Positions 16,285-24,538 of a DNA stretch of 64,000 nucleotides are shown one piece after another; the stretch's first letter is position 1, and every line of letters starts with the position of its first letter. A program made the translations under genes and the position numbers. The stretch spans positions 1 to 64,000 of the forward strand of contig CAWFWE010000004.1 in NCBI GenBank assembly GCA_963819475.1, written 5' to 3'. The stretch is from DASUAS01 sp963819475 (GTDB lineage Bacteria > Actinomycetota > Acidimicrobiia > IMCC26256 > DASPTH01). The notes beneath the pieces are model-generated. The model searched no databases, was not told the DNA's origin, and saw only the letters and a list, made by a program, of their open reading frames with translations.

Positions 16285-17538
16285 ATGGATGAAGTGCGCG
16301 AACGCTGGGATGTGCTGGTGATCGGCGGCGGCCCCGCGGGGGCGGCAGCCGGGTACTGGCTCGCCGACGCGGGGCACCGGGTCCTCATCGTCGAGAAGAA
16401 GCAGTTCCCGCGGGAGAAGACCTGCGGCGACGGGCTCACGCCGCGCGCCGTCCGCCAGCTCCACGACATGGGCCTCGCGGGCAAGCTCTCGGGCTCGCTG
16501 CGCTACGACGGGCTGCGCTCGATCGCCCACGGCGTCACCCTCGAGCTCGAGTGGCCCCGACACCCCGACTTCCCCGACTTCGGGTACGTCGTGCGCCGGC
16601 GCGATCTCGACGAGATGGTGGCGGGCGCGGCGGCCGGCGCCGGAGCCACGGTCTGGACCGGGGCCGAGGCGGTCGAGCCGCTGGTCGAGGACGGCATGGT
16701 GCACGGTGCCGTCGTCCGGCGCGACGGTGCCACGGAGCCGGTGCGCGCCCGCTACGTCGTCGTCGCCGACGGCGCCAACTCCCGCTTCGGGCGGGCGCTG
16801 GGCACGGCCCGCGACCGCGACTATCCCCTGGGCATGGCGGTGCGCGGCTACTTCACCAGCCCGTACCACGACGAGCCGTGGATCGAGAGCCACCTCGACC
16901 TGCGGGACCGCGACGGCAACCACCTGCCCGGGTACGGGTGGATCTTCCCGGTGGGCGACGGCACGGTGAACGTCGGCGTCGGTTTGTTGTCCACGTTCTC
17001 GGGATGGAAGTCGATCAACACCAGCGTGCTGATGGACGCGTTCGTCGAGACCGCGCCGGCGCGCTGGGGCATCTCCCCGGAGACGTCGTGCGGCGCGCCC
17101 ACCGGCGGCAAGCTCCCGACCGGCGGATCGGTCACGCCGAACATCGGGCCCACGTGGCTCGTCGTCGGCGACGCCGCCGGCTCGGTCAACCCGTTCAACG
17201 GCGAGGGGATCTCGCTCGCGTACGAGACCGGGCGCATGGCCGCGGGGGCGGTCGCGGCCGCGCTCACCACCGGCGACGGGCTCGCCCTCACCCGCTACCC
17301 ACGGGAGCTGGAGGCGGCGTACGGCCTCTATTGGAAGGTGGCGCGCGCGTTCGTGCGGGCGATCGGCAACCCGGCGGTGATGCGCGAGCTCACGCGGGTC
17401 GGGATGCAGTCGCGCCCGCTGATGGAGTGGGTGCTGCGGATCATGGCCAACCTCCTGCGCCCCGACGAGCTCGGCCCCGCCGAGGCGGCCTACAAGATGG
17501 TCGCCGCTCTCGTCGCGGTGGCACCGGACCCGTCTTGA
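16285..17538 (+). CDS. Geranylgeranyl reductase family flavoprotein (menaquinone reductase type)
   Basis: A 417-residue FAD enzyme: VLVIGGGPAGAAAGYWLADAG at 10-30 (FAD Rossmann), EKKQFPREKTCGDGLTPRAV, and GDAAGSVNPFNGEGISLAYETG near residue 295 (flavin ribityl loop). This is the family of MenJ, which saturates an isoprene unit of menaquinone, and of geranylgeranyl reductases. It diverges from the quinol-oxidising complex by 176 bp, which supports a quinone substrate. ATG 16285 lacks a clear ribosome site. Confidence 0.85.
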   Translation: MDEVRERWDVLVIGGGPAGAAAGYWLADAGHRVLIVEKKQFPREKTCGDGLTPRAVRQLHDMGLAGKLSGSLRYDGLRSIAHGVTLELEWPRHPDFPDFGYVVRRRDLDEMVAGAAAGAGATVWTGAEAVEPLVEDGMVHGAVVRRDGATEPVRARYVVVADGANSRFGRALGTARDRDYPLGMAVRGYFTSPYHDEPWIESHLDLRDRDGNHLPGYGWIFPVGDGTVNVGVGLLSTFSGWKSINTSVLMDAFVETAPARWGISPETSCGAPTGGKLPTGGSVTPNIGPTWLVVGDAAGSVNPFNGEGISLAYETGRMAAGAVAAALTTGDGLALTRYPRELEAAYGLYWKVARAFVRAIGNPAVMRELTRVGMQSRPLMEWVLRIMANLLRPDELGPAEAAYKMVAALVAVAPDPS

Positions 17539-17548
17539 CTCGGTCCCT

Positions 17549-17791
17549 TCACACACCACCGCTGACGGGTGGGAGGACGGCGACCTCGTCACCGTCGTGG
17601 AGGGCGGTGGCGTCGCCGTCGAGCGGCTCGTCGCCGTTGACCCAGACCCGCGCCGTGTCGAGGACGGCGGCGAACTCCGCGCCGTAGCCGGTACGCAGGT
17701 CGTCGAGCAGCTGCCCGAGGGTGGCGGCGGCGCGCTCGTCGTGCGACCGGCCGGCGGCCTCCCGGGCCTGGGCGAACAGCCGGACCCGCAC
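17549..17791 (-). CDS. moaD: MoaD/ThiS-family small sulfur carrier
   Basis: An 80-residue ubiquitin-like protein (VRVRLFAQAREAAG, VWVNGDEPLDGDATALHDGDEVAVLPPVSGG). Members carry a thiocarboxylate on a C-terminal Gly-Gly for molybdopterin or related sulfur transfer. Here an extra Val follows the Gly-Gly (SGGV), so trimming or an altered role is possible. GTG 17791 lies 2 nt after the DksA-like stop. No other molybdopterin gene is in the window. Confidence 0.8.
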   Translation of the reverse strand: MRVRLFAQAREAAGRSHDERAAATLGQLLDDLRTGYGAEFAAVLDTARVWVNGDEPLDGDATALHDGDEVAVLPPVSGGV

Positions 17792-17793
17792 GC

Positions 17794-18148
17794 TCAGGGC
17801 GCGGACCTCTCGGTGTCGACGTTCGTGCGCGCGGTGGGGATCGCGTCGAGCCGGTCGGGGTCGATGGGCTCGCCGGTGACCTCGTCGACGCCGTAGGTGC
17901 CGTCGTCGACGCGCGCCGAACGCGGCCTGCAGCTCGGAGAGCTCGTTCTCGAGCTGCTCCAGGATGGAGAGGTCCTTCTCCCGCTCGAACGTCTCGGTGG
18001 CGGTGTCGGCCGGATGCTGGTCGTAGTCGGCGAGCTCGGAGATGTCCTCGTTCTCGCCCACACCGAGCTCCGAGCGGAGTTCGCCGATCAGTCCTTCGAC
18101 GCGCTGCTGCTCGGCGACGAGCCGTTCGCGGGCCTCCTCCGGTTCCAT
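17794..18148 (-). CDS. DksA/TraR-family protein, frameshifted
   Basis: The N-terminal half is a coiled coil (EEARERLVAEQQRVEGLIGELRSE, ISELADYDQHPADTATETFEREKDLSILEQLENELSELQ) typical of DksA/TraR-like proteins in actinobacteria. A shift near 17915 (CGCGCC) moves to a frame reading DDGTYGVDEVTGEPIDPDRLDAIPTA, the family's C-terminal part; the zinc cysteines usual in DksA are missing, as in many short actinobacterial members. The -10 TACCCT 6 nt upstream makes the ATG at 18148 leaderless. About 117 residues when corrected. Confidence 0.75.
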
Positions 18149-18154
18149 CCCGCC

Positions 18155-18160
18155 AGGGTA
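18155..18160 (-). promoter_or_regulatory. -10 of leaderless dksA-like gene
   Basis: TACCCT, 6 nt before ATG 18148 on the minus strand. Confidence 0.45.
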
Positions 18161-18161
18161 G

Positions 18162-18788
18162 TCAGCCCCCTGCGAGGCGCAGCTCGAGCACCTCGGCCGC
18201 GTCGACGAGCAGTCCCTCGAGCTGGTCGAAGCGCTGGCGGGGATCGTCGAGCTCGAGCAGGCGCTGGGCGTCGAGCGGTCCGATGGGCGCCACCGCGGCC
18301 GCCTCGAACGACGCGCGCACCGGGTCGTCGTCGAGCTGCGCGGAATCGACCGGCGCGGCGCGCTCCCCGAGCTCCGCGCTCATGGCCAGCACGCGACCGA
18401 GCAGGCGCTGCACGTCGCTCTGCCGGGCGGCGGCGTCGTCGGGGACGCGCTTGGGCTCGCCGATCACGTCGACCTCCGCGCGCGGGTAGGGATCGTCGTC
18501 GAGCCACCGCTTGATGCGGAAGCGCTCGGTGCCGATCGTGGCGAGCAGGTAGCGCCCGTCGGGCGTGCGCGCCGCCTCGACGATGCGCGCGACCGTGCCG
18601 ACATCGAAGCGCGAGTCGCCACCACCGACTTCGTAGCCGCGTTCGATGAGCACGACGCCGAAGCGACCGTCGCCGCGGAGGCACGCCTCGACCAACGCGC
18701 GGTATCGCTCCTCGAAGATGTGCAGCGGCAGCACCGCGTGCGGGAAGAGCACCGTGCCGAGCGGGAACATCGGCAGCGGTTTGGCCAT
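18162..18788 (-). CDS. LON substrate-binding domain protein
   Basis: A 208-residue stand-alone LON N-terminal domain: LPMFPLGTVLFPHAVLPLHIFEERYRALV, then FGVVLIERG and the central beta region with RFRIKRWLDDDPYPRAEVDV, plus a helical tail. The ATPase and protease domains of Lon are absent, so a non-proteolytic binding or adaptor role is likely; the partner is unknown. ATG 18788 is 6 nt from -10 TAGGTT, so leaderless. Confidence 0.9.
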   Translation of the reverse strand: MAKPLPMFPLGTVLFPHAVLPLHIFEERYRALVEACLRGDGRFGVVLIERGYEVGGGDSRFDVGTVARIVEAARTPDGRYLLATIGTERFRIKRWLDDDPYPRAEVDVIGEPKRVPDDAAARQSDVQRLLGRVLAMSAELGERAAPVDSAQLDDDPVRASFEAAAVAPIGPLDAQRLLELDDPRQRFDQLEGLLVDAAEVLELRLAGG

Positions 18789-18794
18789 CACGCC

Positions 18795-18800
18795 AACCTA
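18795..18800 (-). promoter_or_regulatory. -10 of leaderless LON-domain gene
   Basis: TAGGTT, 6 nt before ATG 18788 on the minus strand. Confidence 0.45.
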
Positions 18801-18813
18801 TCGAGTGCGCCGC

Positions 18814-19587
18814 TCAATTCGCGCGCGCTCGGAGGCGCGCCGCAGCCGCGGCGGCCTTCTCGCCACCCTCGCCGGGCAGGAGGCGCGCCAGCACATCGAA
18901 CTCGCGCGCGGCCTCCGCGAACTGCCCGAGCCGCCCCAACAGCCCGGCGAGGTCGCCCCGCTGGCTCAGGGTGATGCCCGGGATGCGGAGCCGCAGGCGC
19001 GTGACCCAGACGACCGCGTTCGGGTCGCGCTGCAGCAGCGTGTGCTGCAGGTTCCCGAGCATCCGCTCGACGATGGCGCGCGCACCGACCGGCATGAGGA
19101 ACTGCGGCCGGAACCGGGCGCCGTTGTACGTGGAGGCGAACAGCTCGGCACAGCCGGCGAGGTCGAGCCGGGCGCCCTCGTGGAAGGGGTCGAACCACAC
19201 ACCGGCGCCGCCGCCCACGAGGAAGTGACCGGGCATGCCCACGCCGTGCAACTCCAGCCCGGCGCGCCGGCCGACCTCCAGCATGAGGACGCTCAGCGTG
19301 ATCGGGATCCCGAGGTGCCGGTCCAGCACGTCGTCGAGGTAGGAGTTGCGCGGATCGGCGTAGTCGGACTCGTTGCCGGTGAACCCTTCGGCGACGAACA
19401 GCCACGCCGCCAGCTCGTCGGCCGACAGTCCGGCGGCCGACTCCGCGAGCGCGTCGAGCTGCTGGAGCCGGGCGTCGAGATCGAGGGCGGGGTGCGCGTG
19501 CGCGGCGATGAGGAGCGCCGCTTCGTCGATGGGGATCTCGGGCTCCGGGCGCGCGAGCAGCTCTGCGAAGCGATCGGTCAGGTCCAA
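18814..19587 (-). CDS. SirB1/transglutaminase-like family protein
   Basis: A 257-residue protein of the SirB1 type: ADPRNSYLDDVLDRHLGIPITLSVLMLEVGRRAGL, GVGMPGHFLVGG and a TPR-like tail (GDLAGLLGRLGQFAEAAREFDVL). The fold is transglutaminase-like but the catalytic Cys is not at the usual place (ITLSVLML), so it is probably non-enzymatic. TTG 19587 is 6 nt from -10 TACCGT, which decides the start over the upstream ATG that would overlap the divergent fur-type start. Confidence 0.8.
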   Translation of the reverse strand: MDLTDRFAELLARPEPEIPIDEAALLIAAHAHPALDLDARLQQLDALAESAAGLSADELAAWLFVAEGFTGNESDYADPRNSYLDDVLDRHLGIPITLSVLMLEVGRRAGLELHGVGMPGHFLVGGGAGVWFDPFHEGARLDLAGCAELFASTYNGARFRPQFLMPVGARAIVERMLGNLQHTLLQRDPNAVVWVTRLRLRIPGITLSQRGDLAGLLGRLGQFAEAAREFDVLARLLPGEGGEKAAAAAARLRARAN

Positions 19588-19593
19588 GGTTCG

Positions 19594-19617
19594 ACGGTAG
19601 CGCCCGCCCGATAGGCT
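19594..19617. promoter_or_regulatory. Divergent leaderless promoters (SirB1-like and Fur-like genes)
   Basis: Minus-strand -10 TACCGT (19599-19594) is 6 nt from TTG 19587; plus-strand -10 TAGGCT (19612-19617) is 7 nt from ATG 19625. The two promoters sit almost back to back, so a bound regulator would affect both. Confidence 0.5.
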
Positions 19618-19624
19618 CGGAACC

Positions 19625-20083
19625 ATGTCCGGCTCGACCGCCGACCCATCCGTCGAGCAGGTGCGCGAGACCGTCGCCGCCCGCCTCAACGCCGTCGGTC
19701 AGCGACTCACCGCCAACCGCCAGTCACTGCTCGACACGCTCATCGGCGCGCCGCGTCCGCTCACCATCCCCGAGATCCTCGACGACCGGCCCGGGCTCGC
19801 GCAGAGCTCGGTGTACCGCAACCTCGTGGTGCTGGAGGACGCCGGGGTCGTGCACCGCGTCGTCGGCGCCGACGAGTTCGCGCGCTGGGAGCTGGCCGAG
19901 GATCTCGCCGGACACCACCACCACCTCATCTGCGCGTCCTGCGGGCGGGTGGAGGACGTCCCCGCGTCGGCGGGCCTCGAGCGTTCGGTCGCCGCCGCCG
20001 CGGCCGCGATCACACGCAGCACCGGCTTCCGCACCCAGCACCATCGTCTCGACCTCGTCGGGGTCTGCGCCTCCTGCAATTGA
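19625..20083 (+). CDS. Fur-family metalloregulator (Fur or Zur type)
   Basis: A 152-residue regulator: winged helix (RLTANRQSLLDTLIGAPRPLTIPEILDDRPGLAQSSVYRNLVVLEDAG), then the metal domain with HHHHLICASCGRVEDV and C-terminal CASC giving the two CxxC structural zinc pairs. Fur, Zur and PerR cannot be separated by eye. A Zur-like box precedes znuC 7 kb away, which makes a zinc role plausible. The gene is leaderless. A family-A repeat follows the stop. Confidence 0.9.
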   Translation: MSGSTADPSVEQVRETVAARLNAVGQRLTANRQSLLDTLIGAPRPLTIPEILDDRPGLAQSSVYRNLVVLEDAGVVHRVVGADEFARWELAEDLAGHHHHLICASCGRVEDVPASAGLERSVAAAAAAITRSTGFRTQHHRLDLVGVCASCN

Positions 20084-20160
20084 GTCGCTCACTGCGAGCC
20101 GGGATACCCGGCTCGCAGCCGTTCGCTCCTCGGCGAGCGGCTGCGCTCGCTCCGCTCGAC
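20084..20160 (-). repeat. Family-A palindromic repeat, copy 3
   Basis: Arms GCGAGCCGGG (20094-20103) and CCCGGCTCGC (20107-20116) are a perfect 10-bp inverted repeat around ATA. Read on the minus strand the whole 77 bp parallels copy 1, including GGAGCGAACG and AGTGAGCGA. It starts directly after the Fur-family stop and lies between convergent genes, so it could also serve as a terminator. Confidence 0.7.
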
Positions 20161-20174
20161 TCCGCCGCCGCGTC

Positions 20175-20915
20175 TCAGCCCGCAGAGCTGCTGGCGCCCG
20201 ACGAGAGCGGGACCGACGTGCCTGCCTTCAACGCCTCGACGTTGGCCTTGATCTGGTCGATCGGCACCTCGCCGGTGGCGCGGGCGGCGACGGTGCCGTC
20301 GGGGTTCACCAGCACGAAGTAGGGATAGGCGCTCAGCCCGTAGGCGGTCGCGGCGGTGAACTCCGGGCTGTCGGCCAGCACCGGGAACGGCCACTTCACG
20401 TCCTCGAGCCACGCCGACGGTGGGTAGTTCGGGTACGCGGAGGTCGTGCCGGTGGCGACGGCGGTGACGTCGACGCCGTCGAACACGCCCTGCTTCGCCA
20501 GGTCGACGAGCTTCGGGACCTCGGCCTGACAGTGCGGGCACCAGTGCGCGACGAACAGCACCATTTGCGGCTTGCCGGTCGGCTTCACCGTGACCGGTTT
20601 CCCGTCCAGCACCGACACGCCTTCCAGCGTGGGGATGGTCTTGCCGATGCCCGGGTCGGGCGACTTCGCGGAGTCGTAGTCCGGGAGGGGCGTGCCGTCG
20701 ACCGTGACCGCGTGGGTCTCGGAGGCGGTCGCCTTGGCCGAGCTGTCGTCTCCGCCGCCGGACGCCACCACCGCGACGATGATTGCGAGGACGACCACGG
20801 CCGCCAGTCCGCCCCAGAGTGCGAGGCGGTTGCGCCGCTGGCGGGCGGCAGCCGTATCCGCGGCGCGCTTGCGCTGGGCGATCGACTCCGCACGGCGCTG
20901 GGCCTTGGTGCTCAC
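20175..20915 (-). CDS. TlpA-like membrane-anchored thioredoxin
   Basis: A 246-residue protein: basic N-terminus, one helix (31-51), then a thioredoxin fold facing outside with HWCPHC (Cys126, Cys129) and the cis-Pro loop SAYPYF. CPHC is the oxidising DsbA-like active site. GTG 20915 overlaps the dsbB stop, so the two make an oxidant pair: DsbB-like protein regenerates this thioredoxin. Disulfide formation in secreted proteins or cytochrome maturation is the probable role. Confidence 0.85.
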   Translation of the reverse strand: MSTKAQRRAESIAQRKRAADTAAARQRRNRLALWGGLAAVVVLAIIVAVVASGGGDDSSAKATASETHAVTVDGTPLPDYDSAKSPDPGIGKTIPTLEGVSVLDGKPVTVKPTGKPQMVLFVAHWCPHCQAEVPKLVDLAKQGVFDGVDVTAVATGTTSAYPNYPPSAWLEDVKWPFPVLADSPEFTAATAYGLSAYPYFVLVNPDGTVAARATGEVPIDQIKANVEALKAGTSVPLSSGASSSAG

Positions 20916-21502
20916 GCGGCCACCGTATCGGCCGGTTCCACCGCCTGGTACGCGCGGGATCCGACCACCGTGCAGACCATCAGCACCCCGATGAGGAGGA
21001 AGCTGCTCATCGCCATCCATGCCAGCGTGACGAAGCCCAGCTTCTCGAAATACGGCGCGGTGCACGGCACGGTGACCGAGCACGAGCTGCTCTCGGCGAA
21101 CGCCGGCACCCGTTCGACCAACCAGTGGTACAGCGACAGCGGCGCGCCGATCACCACGAACACGAGCGACGTCTTCCAGACCTGCAGGTCGCGTCGCAGC
21201 CACGCGACCCCGAGCACGATGACGAGCGGGTACATCACGATGCGCTGGTACCAGCACAGCTCGCACGGCAGAAACCCCGCATGTTCGGAGTAGTAGAGGC
21301 TCCCCAGCGTCGTCGCCGTGGCGACGATCCAGGCGAGCAACACCGACTGCGGGGCCACCGCGGTGGCGAACGACACCACCGCGGCCCGTGCCCGGGGCGA
21401 CACCAGCGCCGCGACCGCGAGCACCAGCGCGACGACGACCACCGCGTCGGCCACGACGGTGAGCACGAGGAAGAAGTTGGTGGTGACCTTGACGCCGGGC
21501 AC
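20912..21502 (-). CDS. dsbB: DsbB-type disulfide bond formation protein
   Basis: A 196-residue membrane protein with four to five helices. The first cysteine pair is PCELCWYQR (Cys80, Cys83), the classic DsbB motif next to the quinone site; the second loop pair is Cys141 and Cys147 (SCSVTVPC). It passes electrons from the partner thioredoxin to quinone. Many actinobacteria use VKOR instead, so a DsbB-type protein is of note. It starts one nt after the CopC-CopD gene stop. Confidence 0.88.
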   Translation of the reverse strand: MPGVKVTTNFFLVLTVVADAVVVVALVLAVAALVSPRARAAVVSFATAVAPQSVLLAWIVATATTLGSLYYSEHAGFLPCELCWYQRIVMYPLVIVLGVAWLRRDLQVWKTSLVFVVIGAPLSLYHWLVERVPAFAESSSCSVTVPCTAPYFEKLGFVTLAWMAMSSFLLIGVLMVCTVVGSRAYQAVEPADTVAA

Positions 21503-21503
21503 G

Positions 21504-23339
21504 TCAGCGCACGCTGAAGGGACTCACCAGCACAGCCTCGTTGGTCGCGCCGAGTTGCACGCGGATGGTCATCTGCCACTTCCCGGGGTACGGGATGTCG
21601 TACAGCGGTGCGTAGTAGTGCCCGTTGCCGAGCTTCTGCAGCGGCACGGTGAACGGTGGGAGATCCTCACCCGGTCGCGTCAACTGCACGGTCATGTCGT
21701 CGATGGTCGCGGGACCGCCGCCGGTCGGCAGCGCGGTGAAGTGCATGTCGTTCGGTCCCGCGATGCCGGGCGCGATGTCGACGTACACCCACACCTGTCC
21801 CGATTTCAGCGTCAGCGACACCGGCTGCGTCTCGATCGAGCGGGCGGGCGCCGCGTTCACCAGCAGGGCAGTGATGGAGAGGATCACCGCCGCGATCACG
21901 ACCTCGACCGCGACCGACCGCCGCAGCCGGCGCACCTCTTCCTCGTCGGTGGTGTCGTCGTCCCAGCCGCCGTCGTAGCCGTCGTCGTCGAACCTTCCCT
22001 GCCGCTCAGGCACGGAGCCGGCCGCGCCACCGCCGGACGACACGCCCACGGCGACCGGCAGGGGCTCCATCACGGATTCGTCGAAGGTGACGTCCCCGTC
22101 GTCGGGCAGGTAGCCCCGGAACCGGCGGTTCACGATCTCGCGTGAGAACGCGGCTGCCACGATCAGCGCCGCGAACACGACCAGCTTGGCGATCAGGAGG
22201 CGCCCGTAGTCGGTGTTCTTGAGCGCGTCGATGCTCCCGACCTGCCGCCACGCCTGGTAGCCGCCGGACACGACCAGGGCCACGATGGCGCCGAGCGCCA
22301 GCGCGGAGTAGCGGGGCAGCACGGCGCGCAGCTCGTCGGCGTCGCCCTTCGGGAGGACCGCGACACACAGCACGAGGAGGCCGCCGAGCCAGCACGCCAT
22401 CGCGGCGACGTGCACCATGTCGGCCGGGATCGCGAGCCCGGTCTGGATGCCCGTGCCCGCGTGACCCCCGAGGCCGGGCGTCACCGCGAGGCCGAGGCCG
22501 ACGAGGCCGGCGGCGACCATCCACCACGCGCGCACGGGGTGGTGCTCCTGCCCATCGTTCCGGCGGTGCAGCAGCAGCCGCAGCAGCGGGAACGCGACCA
22601 CGAGCAGCGCCAGCCGCACCAGCGCGACCTTCCCGTAGCGGGTGTCGAGGACGTCGCGGAACACGGTCGGGTCGAACACCTTGCTCAGCGGCAGCCCGGC
22701 GGCGTACACCCCTTCGAGCGCGATGCCGAGCACGGTGGTGACCGCGACGCCGATCCAGCCGCCCCACACGACGCGGGCCGCGCGCCGGTCGTCACGACCG
22801 CGCGGCCACACCGCGACCAGGAAGACGGCGCCACCGATGAGGACGGCCAACGCTCCGAAGAGCACGGCCCGGTCGATCCCGTACACCACGCCGACGGTCT
22901 TGCTGCCGCCCGTGCTCGCCAGGAGCGAGTTGGCGACACCCTGCGCGTTCTTCTTGCTCAGCGTCGCCTGGGTTCCGACCTGGAACGTGAACGCACCCTC
23001 GACCGGGTGGGAGTCGGCGGAGATCACCCGCCAGGTGACGACGTACGTGCCGTCGTCGAGGTCGGGCAACGAGACCGCGACCTCGCTCTGCGCGCCGCCG
23101 GGGTGCTCGGGCGATCCGGTGACGACACGGTCGCGGTCGGACGAGAAGACCCGGATGCCGCCGAGCGAGACCTCCACCGGTTCGCTGAAACGCAGCTTCA
23201 CCTGGCTCGGCGGCTTGTCGTACACACCACCGTTCTGCGGGTCGGTGGTGAGGAGGGTCGCGTGGGCCGACGCAGGCGCGGCCGCGACGACCACGAGCGC
23301 GACCACGAGCGCGCCCAGCGCGAGGAGTCGGCGGATCAT
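21504..23339 (-). CDS. CopC-CopD fusion copper protein
   Basis: A 611-residue protein: signal peptide (1-24, ASA-H), CopC domain starting with mature His (HATLLTTDPQNG, then DSHPVEGAFTFQ), a CopD domain of about eight helices (150-460), an acidic stretch (DDDGYDGGWDDDTTDEEE), another helix and a C-terminal beta domain of the YtkA type. CopC His residues bind Cu(II) outside; CopD is thought to move copper inward. ATG 23339 overlaps the anti-sigma stop. Copper supply to the oxidase fits the nearby respiratory genes. Confidence 0.9.
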   Translation of the reverse strand: MIRRLLALGALVVALVVVAAAPASAHATLLTTDPQNGGVYDKPPSQVKLRFSEPVEVSLGGIRVFSSDRDRVVTGSPEHPGGAQSEVAVSLPDLDDGTYVVTWRVISADSHPVEGAFTFQVGTQATLSKKNAQGVANSLLASTGGSKTVGVVYGIDRAVLFGALAVLIGGAVFLVAVWPRGRDDRRAARVVWGGWIGVAVTTVLGIALEGVYAAGLPLSKVFDPTVFRDVLDTRYGKVALVRLALLVVAFPLLRLLLHRRNDGQEHHPVRAWWMVAAGLVGLGLAVTPGLGGHAGTGIQTGLAIPADMVHVAAMACWLGGLLVLCVAVLPKGDADELRAVLPRYSALALGAIVALVVSGGYQAWRQVGSIDALKNTDYGRLLIAKLVVFAALIVAAAFSREIVNRRFRGYLPDDGDVTFDESVMEPLPVAVGVSSGGGAAGSVPERQGRFDDDGYDGGWDDDTTDEEEVRRLRRSVAVEVVIAAVILSITALLVNAAPARSIETQPVSLTLKSGQVWVYVDIAPGIAGPNDMHFTALPTGGGPATIDDMTVQLTRPGEDLPPFTVPLQKLGNGHYYAPLYDIPYPGKWQMTIRVQLGATNEAVLVSPFSVR

Positions 23340-23959
23340 GCGGCGAACTGCACCGGTCGCGGCTCGGGCCGGCTGAGCAGCCACACGACCGCGAGGCCCA
23401 CGAAGTCGAGGACGTGTTGCACCTCGCCGAACGCGGCGGTGTTCCCCGCCGCGACGTCGAGCAGCGACGAGCCGACCAGGCACACCACCAGCGCGGCGAC
23501 CACGGGCAGCAGCCCCGGGATGCGTGACGGCTTCCACGCCGCGTAGAGGAAGCCGACGCCGAGCGCGACGTCGAACGAGCCGATGTGCCGGGCGGTGTGG
23601 ACGGGGAGCCCGGCGTCGGTCCCGAAGATCAACGGCGGGATCGCCACCGCGATCTGCGCCACCGCGATGGCCAGGAGGATCCAGCGCAGGGCGTGATTGG
23701 CGTCGTCGGAGGGTGCACGCGCCGAGCGGTCGGCGGCGACCGGCACGTCACCGATGGCAGCGAGGATCCCGGGCGTGAGGTCGGGGATCGCGGGCGCGGG
23801 AGCGAGACGTACGGTGCGGTGCAGGGCCTCGGCGTCGTGCGCGAACCCGCGGCAGTCGGTGCAGGTGGCGAGGTGGGCGTAGACCGTGGCGTCGTCCAGA
23901 CCGGCGTCCTCGCCGTCGAGCCGGGCCGAGATCGCGTGGCGAATCTGCATACAGGTCAT
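23336..23959 (-). CDS. Zinc-finger anti-sigma factor with membrane domain
   Basis: A 207-residue protein. Residues 1-45 contain HLATCTDC, the H-x3-C-x2-C core of ZAS anti-sigma domains. Four to five helices follow (from ~88), resembling a DoxX-like or tetraspan module rather than a single anchor. It is divergent from an ECF sigma gene, its likely partner, and is the first gene of the CopC-CopD/DsbB/TlpA series (ATGA overlap). Binding of the sigma factor is inferred. Confidence 0.75.
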   Translation of the reverse strand: MTCMQIRHAISARLDGEDAGLDDATVYAHLATCTDCRGFAHDAEALHRTVRLAPAPAIPDLTPGILAAIGDVPVAADRSARAPSDDANHALRWILLAIAVAQIAVAIPPLIFGTDAGLPVHTARHIGSFDVALGVGFLYAAWKPSRIPGLLPVVAALVVCLVGSSLLDVAAGNTAAFGEVQHVLDFVGLAVVWLLSRPEPRPVQFAA

Positions 23960-23999
23960 ACGAGGTAGTCGACGCGGAGGATGGCGAGGTTCCCGCCAG

Positions 24000-24005
24000 T
24001 ATCGT
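24000..24005 (+). promoter_or_regulatory. -10 of leaderless ECF sigma gene
   Basis: TATCGT, 8 nt before GTG 24014. Confidence 0.4.
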
Positions 24006-24013
24006 CGGTCGCG

Positions 24014-24538
24014 GTGGACGAGCTGACGCGGTTGTTCCTCGCCGCACGCGACGGAGACGGCACCGCGCTCCGCCAGGCGGTGCGGGCGAGCCAGGCCGAC
24101 GTCTGGCGCCTCGCCCACCACCTCGTCGGCCCGGACGAGGCCGACGACGTCACCCAGGACACCTTCGTCCGGGCGTGGCGGGCGCTCCCGGGCTACCGCG
24201 GTGATTCGAGCGCCCGCACCTGGCTGCTCTCGATCGCCCGCCGGGCCTGCGCCGACGCCGTCCGGCGCACCGTGCGCCGGCGCCGACTGGCCGAGCGGGT
24301 CGCGGGTGGTGCGAGGACCGGTACCTCAGCCGACGGCAGCGGTGCCCACGCGGTCGGCGCGCTGGTCGACGAGCTGCCCCGCGACCAGCGGGTCGCCTTC
24401 GTGCTCACCCAGATCGTCGGCTGCTCGTACGCGGAGGCGGCCGAGGCGTGCGGTGTCCCGGTCGGGACCATCCGGTCGCGGGTGGCGCGGGCCCGCGAGC
24501 AGCTGGTGGAGACCCTGCGGGCGTCGGAGACCGGGTGA
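24014..24538 (+). CDS. ECF-type RNA polymerase sigma factor
   Basis: A 174-residue sigma-70 of the extracytoplasmic-function class: region 2 (LAHHLVGPDEADDVTQDTFVRAWRALPGYRGDSSARTWLLSIARR) and region 4 (LVDELPRDQRVAFVLTQIVGCSYAEAAEACGVPVGTIRSRVARAREQL). GTG 24014 is preferred for the -10 spacing; ATG 23981 adds 11 residues but has a ribosome site only 1 nt away. It diverges from the ZAS anti-sigma gene and its stop overlaps the next gene. Confidence 0.9.
   Translation: MDELTRLFLAARDGDGTALRQAVRASQADVWRLAHHLVGPDEADDVTQDTFVRAWRALPGYRGDSSARTWLLSIARRACADAVRRTVRRRRLAERVAGGARTGTSADGSGAHAVGALVDELPRDQRVAFVLTQIVGCSYAEAAEACGVPVGTIRSRVARAREQLVETLRASETG

Noticed and set aside
17549..18148. A 199-codon frame joining a DksA-like start to a MoaD-like end
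   Set aside because: The middle is low-complexity Arg-rich shadow; two separate genes fit once the shift near 17915 is allowed.
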